Shown: positions 60,601-64,000 of the stretch, piece after piece
Layout of the letters: each line of letters begins with the position of its first letter
How positions within the stretch are numbered: the stretch's first letter is position 1
From: Crossaster papposus
Lineage: Eukaryota > Echinodermata > Asteroidea > Velatida > Solasteridae
DNA: 64,000 nucleotides
Direction: 5' to 3'
NCBI GenBank assembly: GCA_037893245.1
Contig: JBAIAA010000019.1
Coordinates: forward strand, 868,001-932,000
Notes under the pieces: generated by a model
The model's input: only the letters and a program-made list of their open reading frames with translations
Told to the model about the DNA's origin: nothing
Databases searched by the model: none
Program-made: the position numbers and the translations under genes

Positions 60601-63161
60601 TCACCCTGGGCATTATTCTCATTTGATACCGACCAAACCCAGGCTAATGGCATTATAGTAAATCTTAGGTGGAATGATTTACGTATATACGAGACATATA
60701 GGTGATTATACAAACAGTCAACAATAACATAATATACAATTCTCCCGTTTCGCAATACGATGCGCCCCCATGTGATTTAATATGGTACAGGCTACTTAGC
60801 GCACTGAATCTTGGGGAAAAGTCGACATGCCAAACCAAAGGTGCGTATAATAATAAAGAAGCAACGAGTGATAAGTTACGTTGTCAATGGGTACATGCAC
60901 TCTGGGGTCCACTCGCAAGTCCAACGCCCCATAGGTCCGACGCCCCATAGGTCCGACGCCCCATAGGTCCGACGCCCCATAGGTCCGACGCCCCATAGGT
61001 CCGACGCCCCATAGGTCCGACGCCCCATAGGTCCGACGCCCCATAGGTCCGACGCCCCATAGGTCCGACGCCCCATAGGTCCGACGCCCCATAGGTCCGA
61101 CGCCCCATAGGTCCGACGCCCATTATGTCCGACGCCCATTATGTCCGACGCCTCATTTGTTCGACAATAACATTTACTTTTTGCCCGACGTAAGACTTAT
61201 AAGGCGTCGGAACTATAAAGCTGAATACTATATAAGCCCGAATTTCCGAAATGTCTGACTTATAAGGCGTCGGATGTATGAGGCGTCGGACTTACGATAC
61301 GGCCCCCGCCCCACAACCTCGGGTTGAACTTAAACCTACAGCCTGCAGAATTACGGCGCACTACGGAAGCTTGAAAATGCACTTTTCTGATACGTATACC
61401 AGACGATAACCGAGTGTCGATTTTATTCCCCAGTTGCTTTTACCAAAAATAGAGGAAATAGTTGTTCGTACTCGTGTTTGAGTCGAGAACGAGAAGGAAA
61501 CGAAAGCATACCTGACAATGGAGCAGGTGTAGTCACAGGTTGCGACGTGGACGATCCTAGAAGGTCAATGTAAGGTACTTTTAAGTATTTTACCTGATAT
61601 TATAAATACCTACGAGAGATGATAGCTTCTGATTGGTCGGGACTCGATCACGTGGAGGGCATTATGTTGTAGAAATAGCCCCAGCTTTCAAAAATTAGAG
61701 CAAATTCACTGTTTACTTCCTAAATAAAAAAGATATTTCTTAAAATGAATAACAGGGTGAGGACCCGGTCATTTACTGCATGATAACGTACCAGGTTAGG
61801 GATAACCGGTGGTAATGGACCTAGCCTTCGGTTCGGTCCAAACACCATTGGTCATCCCCCAACCTGGTAAGTTATTTTGCAGTAATGACTAGGTCCTAAC
61901 CCTGTTATGCCCTAAGTAAATTTAATGAAAAGATTTACACACATATCAGGCATATTGGTAATTATATAGGGTGGTAAAACATGCAACCTCCTACTTCAAC
62001 TATTCAAAGATCTACACGGATAGGAAATGTGCTCGATAATCCACCAATCGGATGGCGGGATTTAGTCAGGCGTTGTATATTATTTGCTAGACAATACTAA
62101 ACCCTTCCAATCCACCAATTTATATACATTACAACAATAGCAAATGATGTATGTGTATACCCTTTAATGGGAATTATAGGATAACATACCTGGCATTGAA
62201 GCAGATGTTGTCGTAGGTTGCATTGTGGGAGATCCTGAAAAAATCAATGCAAGATCCGTTAAATTCTGTTACTTGATACATGTATAGGTCATCAGCCTCC
62301 ATCTAAATATTATGCCACGCTATTTAATGACCAAGAGGAGTAATAACGGTTAGCGATTTTTTGCAACACATATAACTATAGCTCGGAATGTGTGATACCA
62401 TTGCAGCCTGAGCAATTGCAGCTTTTTGCGGGTTTTATCAGTTTTAGAATGTTTTTGTTTAAATCGCCGCCATTGCTTTTTACCAGATTAATTATATCAC
62501 GGTACAATCAGTGGTGGTCATTTTGGAAACAAACAAACAAAAAAACGGCCATCTTGCAATGATATCACATGTTTTCCATTTAATGGGGTGCATACCTTGA
62601 CAAAAATCACCCTGGGCATTATTCTCATTTGATACCGACCAAACCCAGGCTAATGGCATTATAGTAAATCTTAGGTGGAATGATTTACGTATATACGAGA
62701 CATATAGGTGATTATACAAACAGTCAACAATAACATAATATACAATTCTCCCGTTTCGCAATACGATGCACCCCCATGTGATTTAATATGGTACAGACTA
62801 CTTAGCGCACTGAATCTTGGGGAAAAGTCGACATGCCAAATTAAAGGTGCGTATAATAATAAAGAAGCAACGAGTGATTCGGTTCGGTCCAAACACCATT
62901 GGTCATCCCCCAACCTGGTAAGTTATTTCGCAGTAATGACTAGGCCCTAACCCTGTTATGCCCTAAGTAAATTTAATGAGAAGATTTACGCACGGATGGC
63001 GTGGATTATTTGCTAGACAATACTAAAACCCTTTACATCCACCAATATATACACATTACAACAATAGCAAATGATGTATATGTATATCCTTTATTGGGAA
63101 TGAAAGGAAAGCATACCTGGCATTGAAGCAGATGTTGTCGTCGGTTGCATTGTGGGAGATC
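36466..63161 (-). CDS. membrane-anchored mucin-like gene (partial, multi-exon)
   Basis: Gene-level entry; exons are listed separately. 5' to 3' on the minus strand: 13 mini-exons of 45 bases encoding Ser/Thr/Pro-rich 15-residue modules (63161 down to 43192), SEA domain in two exons (42688-42561 and 41126-40901), an EGF-like exon (37045-37005), and a transmembrane exon (36647-36466). Phases fit at every tested junction: mini-exons 1-1, first SEA exon 1-0, second SEA exon 0-1, EGF exon 2-1, transmembrane exon 1-0. Only the SEA to EGF step lacks an exon (needed phase 1 to 2), presumably the first half of the EGF domain. The order PTS region, SEA, EGF, TM, tail is that of surface mucins such as the MUC3/MUC17 type. 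The signal peptide lies beyond the right edge. The role is inferred: a heavily O-glycosylated cell-surface protein. Confidence 0.75.
37005..37045 (-). CDS. mucin-like gene: EGF-like exon (C-terminal half)
   Basis: 41 bases between TTTTTGCAG and GTGGGT. It reads CMDGFNGSRCETI, matching the EGF pattern C-x2-G-F-x4-C. It begins with one base completing a codon and ends with one base (G) that joins AG of the next exon to give Glu. The phase match with the transmembrane exon supports both calls. The preceding Cys residues of the domain must come from an exon not found. Confidence 0.7.
37371..37488. mobile_element. fold-back element, FB4 family
   Basis: The ends GTGCGATGG and CCATTGCAC are inverted, with inner arms GGTGACAGATG / CATCTGTCACC. 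It is a diverged relative of 51953-52071. Confidence 0.65.
38874..39300. repeat. GAGTC pentamer-rich repeats
   Basis: Runs of (GAGTC) at about 38891-38945 and 39204-39287, including five consecutive units near 39259-39285. The segment between them is non-repetitive. It is flanked on both sides by related sequence (GTGACTCG ... / ... GTGACTAGAG). Confidence 0.7.
40217..40290 (-). mobile_element. tRNA-like SINE head
   Basis: The minus strand has an A-box-like TGTAAGCGCAGCGG and a B-box-like GGGTTTGATTCC (40235-40224) at tRNA-like spacing. There is no acceptor-stem pairing, so it is more likely a SINE remnant than a tRNA gene. Confidence 0.4.
40540..40880 (-). mobile_element. tRNA-derived SINE, copy 4 (minus strand)
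   Basis: Same family as 15061-15421 in reverse. It carries a perfect B box GGTTCGAATCC (minus strand, near 40813-40803) and the GGGCAAGGCACTTTGTCAC body. The ATT-rich end lies at 40540. It sits 20 bases downstream of the second SEA exon, in the intron. Confidence 0.75.
40901..41126 (-). CDS. mucin-like gene: SEA domain exon 2
   Basis: 226 bases. The acceptor is CTTTGTAG before 41126 and the donor is ACAA/GTACGT after 40901. It reads VLHAIRITVRTNDVEEFEVT, SFRCGSVIANGVARYP and so on to PEATVVVT (75 codons), ending in phase 1. SFRCGSVIANG aligns with the SEA signature around the autoproteolytic G-S bond (G-S-V-x-x), so Gly-Ser cleavage during folding is plausible. It joins SEA exon 1 exactly in phase 0. 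Confidence 0.8.
41127..42560. other. intron between the two SEA exons
   Basis: Contains a G-rich repeat start (GTGGCGGCGCTACGG, 41351-41365, then a G12 run) and a short stretch near 42090-42180 that is GC-rich. No further exon is required by phase between the two SEA exons. Confidence 0.5.
42561..42688 (-). CDS. mucin-like gene: SEA domain exon 1
   Basis: 128 bases. The acceptor is CCTTTTTTCCAG before 42688 and the donor is GCG/GTATGA after 42561. With the G from an upstream mini-exon it reads VFKEFGIQLRILTINGEP, VFCSSELSDRNSQAFQTLAS and DIQNA. This has the SEA N-terminal half pattern: an amphipathic strand, then S-x-x-F-x-x-L helix residues. It starts in phase 1, compatible with the mini-exons, and ends in phase 0, compatible with SEA exon 2. 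Confidence 0.8.
42689..43191. other. intron upstream of the SEA domain
   Basis: No exon was seen. The right part (from about 43035, ACCAATCGGATGGCGGAGAT) is the first unit edge of the tandem array. Confidence 0.5.
43192..43236 (-). CDS. mucin mini-exon, type 1 (copy 1)
   Basis: 45 bases, phase 1-1. The acceptor is TTTTTCAG and the donor is CAG/GTATGT. It encodes SPTMQPTTTSASMP plus a Gly completed across the junction. Seven of 15 residues are Ser or Thr and three are Pro. It is the exon nearest the SEA domain. Confidence 0.75.
44182..44821. mobile_element. short Mutator-like element, 9-bp target duplication
   Basis: Starts TAGCCTTTAAACAAGGCC and ends with the inverted GGCCTTGTCAAAAGGCTA. 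It is flanked by an exact 9-bp GACTTAAAC (44173-44181, 44822-44830). Paralogous units at 47791-47799 and near 50494 hold a single GACTTAAAC without the element, proving insertion; the unit at 61328 has a one-base variant. The termini resemble those of 4676-6121 (TAGCCTTGGTCAAGGCG). The interior has a hairpin CGCTACC/GGTAGCG, then GTCCAATCAGCG and TGACGTCA, the same CCAAT plus CRE combination as in the larger element. A second inverted pair, AAAAGGCCTCGTGAC / GTCACGAGGCCTTG, lies near the right end. There is no coding sequence. Confidence 0.85.
45008..45052 (-). CDS. mucin mini-exon, type 2 (copy 1)
   Basis: 45 bases, phase 1-1. The acceptor is CCTTTTAG and the donor is CAG/GTATGC. It encodes SSTSQPVTTPAPLS plus a junction Gly. 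It is homologous to type 1 and aligns without gaps. Confidence 0.75.
45245..45405. mobile_element. fold-back element FB1 (copy 1)
   Basis: Inverted arms of about 60 bases: AATAACATGGTGAGGACC ... ACCAGGTTGGGGAT pairs with ATCCCCCAACCTGGT ... GTTATG-side sequence. The loop is GACCTAGCCTTCGGTTCGGTC, itself partly self-complementary. Confidence 0.75.
45655..45816. mobile_element. fold-back element FB2 (copy 1)
   Basis: Arms of about 73 bases: CAAATATTGACTGCTT ... TAGCCTCCC ... GATCCATGGAGCATT ... TTTTCCC paired with its reverse complement, around a GAGGCGAAGCCGAG loop. Confidence 0.8.
45821..46269. mobile_element. TIR element FB3 (copy 1)
   Basis: About 450 bp with ends ATAACACCTCACTCACA and TGTGAGTGAGGTGTTAT, inverted and exact. 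The interior is less AT-rich, includes two GTTGCTATGCGCATAGTAC units, and has an open frame of about 77 codons in copy 2 with no recognisable domain. It directly abuts FB2. The FB2-FB3 pair lies inside an FB4 element. Confidence 0.75.
46783..46827 (-). CDS. mucin mini-exon, type 1 (copy 2)
   Basis: Identical in sequence to copy 1, with the same splice signals. Confidence 0.75.
47976..48020 (-). CDS. mucin mini-exon, type 2 (copy 2)
   Basis: Encodes SSTSQPVNTPAPLS (Thr to Asn at one site). The acceptor is CCTTCTAG. The frame is intact. Confidence 0.75.
48213..48373. mobile_element. fold-back element FB1 (copy 2)
   Basis: Duplicate of 45245-45405 in the second array unit. Confidence 0.75.
48623..48784. 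mobile_element. fold-back element FB2 (copy 2)
   Basis: Duplicate of 45655-45816 in the second array unit. Confidence 0.8.
48789..49238. mobile_element. TIR element FB3 (copy 2)
   Basis: Duplicate of 45821-46269, nearly identical. Confidence 0.75.
49753..49797 (-). CDS. mucin mini-exon, type 1 (copy 3)
   Basis: Identical in sequence to copy 1, with splice signals intact. Confidence 0.75.
50678..50722 (-). CDS. mucin mini-exon, type 2 (copy 3)
   Basis: Encodes LSTLQPVTTTAPLS. It is more diverged than the other type-2 exons but has the same length, phase and splice sites. The surrounding unit is also more diverged. Confidence 0.7.
50912..51071. mobile_element. fold-back element FB1 (copy 3)
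   Basis: Arms pair better here than in copies 1 and 2: ACAGGGTTAGTACCC at the left against GGGTCCTAACCCTGT at the right. Confidence 0.75.
51551..51595 (-). CDS. mucin mini-exon, type 1 (copy 4)
   Basis: Encodes SPTMQPTTISASIP (two changes to Ile). The acceptor is AATTTTTCAG. Frame and phase are intact. Confidence 0.7.
51953..52071. mobile_element. fold-back element FB4 (copy 1)
   Basis: Ends GTGCGATGG and CCATCGCAC; arms TGACAGATGGCACGTTCTAT / ATAGAACATGACATCTGTCA. Uninterrupted copies also lie at 54491-54609 and 59663-59781. At 45.6 and 48.6 kb the same element is split by FB2 and FB3. Confidence 0.8.
52480..52524 (-). CDS. mucin mini-exon, type 1 (copy 5)
   Basis: Identical to copy 1. 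It lies in the first half of the 2,538-bp duplication. Confidence 0.75.
52572..52965. repeat. CTTCGTGAG-motif block (interrupted copy, left part)
   Basis: Starts with inverted CTCACGAAG (52602-52610), then direct GCACTTCGTGAGA or similar at about 52808, 52875 and 52913. It is repeated at 55110-55503. The right part is 58902-59310. The uninterrupted paralogue is at 63194-64000. Confidence 0.7.
53113..53610 (+). promoter_or_regulatory. cluster of four DR1 nuclear-receptor-like sites
   Basis: AGGTCAAAGGTCA, a perfect direct repeat of AGGTCA with one-base spacing, occurs at 53113, 53275, 53425 and 53598. DR1 is the consensus for HNF4, RXR and PPAR-type receptors. The sites sit in imperfect repeats inside the element arm; binding is not shown. 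The cluster is duplicated exactly at 55651-56148. Confidence 0.45.
53917..54346 (+). pseudogene. Penelope-like RT C-terminal remnant, truncated
   Basis: Same sequence as 56455-56884. The frame runs past the junction into unrelated array DNA. Confidence 0.5.
54491..54609. mobile_element. fold-back element FB4 (copy 2)
   Basis: Exact duplicate of 51953-52071 through the 2,538-bp duplication. Confidence 0.8.
55018..55062 (-). CDS. mucin mini-exon, type 1 (copy 6)
   Basis: Exact duplicate of copy 5, created by the 2,538-bp tandem duplication. Confidence 0.75.
55651..56148 (+). promoter_or_regulatory. second copy of the DR1-like cluster
   Basis: AGGTCAAAGGTCA at 55651, 55813, 55963 and 56136, copied from 53113-53610 by the tandem duplication. 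Confidence 0.45.
56455..57007 (+). pseudogene. Penelope-like reverse transcriptase, C-terminal part, frameshifted
   Basis: The frame from 56455 reads HLKDFEERVELFKDQLKKRG, then YTNEDL, resembling the thumb-proximal segment of Penelope-like RTs (R-x3-L-x3-F-x2-RGY). At an A8 run (56584-56591) the frame changes, and the second frame gives LVFVLPYYPRVAHPALKRAL, LKHWHWI, then PLEYKRHKNIKYELVRS. This matches the Y-x-P ... KHW ... P-x-x-Y-R-R-x-N-L-x-x-x-L-V pattern that follows the RT domain in those elements. It ends at 57007 after a short Cys-containing tail (RCLPFDQYLPKAGICPC). The catalytic RT core is missing and a GIY-YIG domain was not seen. Confidence 0.55.
57222..57800. repeat. imperfect tandem repeat, about 290-bp units
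   Basis: Units at about 57222-57511 and 57512-57800 share GAATTACGCTC, ACAGATTTA ... CTCTGC, ATGATACTT, GCAGAACYG and AATAACGAAAA-type blocks. The segment lies inside the Penelope-like element and contains C runs at 57198-57206 and 57416-57428. Confidence 0.55.
58125..58901 (-). repeat. right inverted arm of the Penelope-like element
   Basis: Reverse-orientation relative of 55504-56165, with internal repeats of a GACACCAAGATCATCTATAT unit. Perfect inverted DR1 motifs TGACCTTTGACCT lie at 58449-58461 and 58590-58602. Confidence 0.65.
58902..59310. repeat. CTTCGTGAG-motif block (interrupted copy, right part)
   Basis: Matches 63599-64000. CTTCGTGAG occurs at about 58915, 59088, 59118 and 59298, with GAGCGCGCACGCG near 58968. 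Confidence 0.7.
59663..59781. mobile_element. fold-back element FB4 (copy 3)
   Basis: Same family; arm pairing is slightly better in the loop region (CACGAGGCGAACCCGAGTGG). Confidence 0.8.
60165..60209 (-). CDS. mucin mini-exon, type 1 (copy 7)
   Basis: Identical to copy 1; one base differs in the intron beside the acceptor. Confidence 0.75.
60919..61157. repeat. 16-bp minisatellite, 15 units
   Basis: GTCCGACGCCCCATAG repeats with an exact 16-base period from 60919 to 61143 (the first unit has GTCCAACG; the last units have CATTAT). Paralogous sites have far fewer units (about 43939-44020, 47535-47605, 50219-50310). Immediately to the right the motif appears inverted (GGCGTCGGA) at about 61203, 61265 and 61281. 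Confidence 0.9.
61512..61556 (-). CDS. mucin mini-exon, type 2 (copy 4)
   Basis: Encodes SSTSQPVTTPAPLS, the same as type-2 copy 1. The acceptor is CCTTCTAG. Confidence 0.75.
61747..61908. mobile_element. fold-back element FB1 (copy 4)
   Basis: Same structure as the other copies. A truncated right half of the same element also occurs near 62878-62960. Confidence 0.7.
62190..62234 (-). CDS. mucin mini-exon, type 1 (copy 8)
   Basis: Identical to copy 1, with splice sites intact, although the flanking intron is more diverged (TATAGGATAACATACCT). Confidence 0.75.
63117..63161 (-). CDS. mucin mini-exon, type 1 (copy 9)
   Basis: One silent difference from copy 1 (CCT to CCG for Pro). It is the most 5' mini-exon in the window; more may lie beyond the edge. 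Confidence 0.75.
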
Positions 63162-63193
63162 CTGAAAAAGTCAATGCAATTTCCGTTAAATCC

Positions 63194-64000
63194 TGTTACC
63201 TGATACATGTCGACGATGATCTCACGAAGTGACAAAAATATCTAAATCTGGAAAATATTCATCTCGAGATAATCGCATTTGAAGTTGGTCCTTTTTTCAC
63301 AAGGTATTTTCGATTATTTTGCAGTAACAGAATTCATTTTTTTGCATTGATCAACACTAAATACTTTGCTCTATGTTAACTCATACTCGTTTGTTAAAAA
63401 CGTCTGTTAATTAACAAAACATGTTAATACAACTGTTTTTGCACTCCGTGAGAACATGAAACGTGGAGCCTTCACACACTACTCGTACGTTTGTATACTG
63501 TTGTATGTACTTCGTGAGTTTGTTCTACAACTGTTTTTGAACTTCGTGAGGACATAAAACGCGGAGCCTTCACTCATTACTCGTGCGTTTGTATACTGTT
63601 GTATGCACTTTGTGAGATTGCCGTTCTGTGTAAAATTATTACATTTTACTTCGAGCGCGCGCGCGTATGTTCTATTTCAACAGGTGTGCATGCACGTGTA
63701 TGCTCCCATCGTAGACGCGAGCAAAACAAGAAATGATCGCCAGGCCCTGCTAACGAGGTAACCGGGTTTTTTTCCTCTTCGTGAGATTATTTTAAAGTCT
63801 TCTACACTTCGTGAGAACAAAACACATGTAGTTCGGCCTTTTTGTCAAATGTGTGTTTACGCTAATTAAAAAAGTAAACAAGATTTTGCTTTGATACATG
63901 GTCAAGCTGTTCCTTGAAACAAATGTGACAAAAAGGCTAGTAAAACTCAAACATCGAACAATATTTGATTTTGGAGGTTTTCTGCACTTCGTGAGTTCGT
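63194..64000. repeat. CTTCGTGAG-motif block, uninterrupted copy
   Basis: Contains one inverted CTCACGAAG near 63222 and direct CTTCGTGAG-like motifs at about 63440, 63510, 63542, 63607, 63778, 63808 and 63987. Spacing is irregular. It continues off the edge and has no coding frame. Confidence 0.7.

Larger units (their letters stand above)
43030..64000. repeat. complex tandem array carrying mucin mini-exons
   Basis: A motif CCACCAATCGGATGGCAGGG followed by TTATTCAGG precedes each type-1 mini-exon. Type-1 exons start at 43192, 46783, 49753, 51551, 52480, 55018, 60165, 62190 and 63117 (spacings 3591, 2970, 1798, 929, 2538, 5147, 2025, 927). Type-2 exons start at 45008, 47976, 50678 and 61512. 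The basic unit is one type-1 exon, usually followed to the right by one type-2 exon, with fold-back elements in the introns. Units at 43-46.6, 46.6-49.6 and 60-62 kb are nearly identical. Those at 50-51.5 and 62-63 kb are more diverged or deleted. The array runs off the right edge. Confidence 0.85.

Noticed and set aside
60796..61139. Overlapping open frames encoding repeated GRRTYGASDLWGVGPM-type peptides
   Set aside because: They are translations of a 16-bp minisatellite in all three frames; a 16-base period keeps every frame open. No gene signal.

Overview
The window looks like AT-rich, repeat-dense intronic and intergenic DNA from a metazoan, most likely an invertebrate deuterostome. An echinoderm is plausible from the tRNA-derived SINEs ending in a GCGCTATATAAGAAC-type tail, but I cannot fix the species. 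There are no bacterial operons, rRNA genes or CRISPR arrays. Nearly every long open frame belongs to a transposable element. The exception is one split host gene on the minus strand.

The host gene runs from about 63.2 kb down to 36.5 kb on the minus strand and continues beyond the right edge. Read 5' to 3' it has at least 13 copies of a 45-base mini-exon. Each encodes 15 residues rich in Ser, Thr and Pro, and each is phase 1-1 with its own GT-AG splice sites. Two exons then join in frame to make a complete SEA domain, followed by a small exon with the end of an EGF-like domain, then an exon with a transmembrane helix and the start of a cytoplasmic tail. This is the layout of a membrane-anchored mucin. 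The mini-exons sit in a 21-kb array of tandem segmental duplications (43.0-64.0 kb), so each duplication adds or removes mucin-domain residues without breaking the frame. The first half of the EGF domain, the signal peptide and the end of the tail were not found.

Transposable elements, left to right. 4.68-6.12 kb: a Mutator-like element with long terminal inverted repeats and a 9-bp target duplication, carrying a broken RecQ-helicase-like fragment. 6.72-13.07 kb: a tyrosine-recombinase retrotransposon (DIRS order) on the minus strand with split direct repeats A1 ... B1-A2 ... B2 and decayed gag, RT-RNase H and recombinase genes. 13-24 kb: fold-back elements, SINEs and two tandem duplications (units of 1.06 kb and 1.25 kb). 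25.6-34.4 kb: a tandem duplication of about 1.8 kb whose second copy took in a nearly intact two-ORF LINE (29.39-34.24 kb) and a G-tract element. 44.18-44.82 kb: a second short element with TAGCCTT ends and a 9-bp target duplication. 52.97-58.90 kb: an inverted-repeat element with a Penelope-like reverse-transcriptase remnant, partly copied by an apparently exact 2,538-bp tandem duplication.

Because the window holds many internal paralogues, unoccupied sites are visible for several insertions. These give a relative history: duplication at 25-34 kb before the LINE; array units before the 44-kb element; the Penelope-like insertion before the 2,538-bp duplication. All exon calls are by eye from splice signals, phase and domain motifs.
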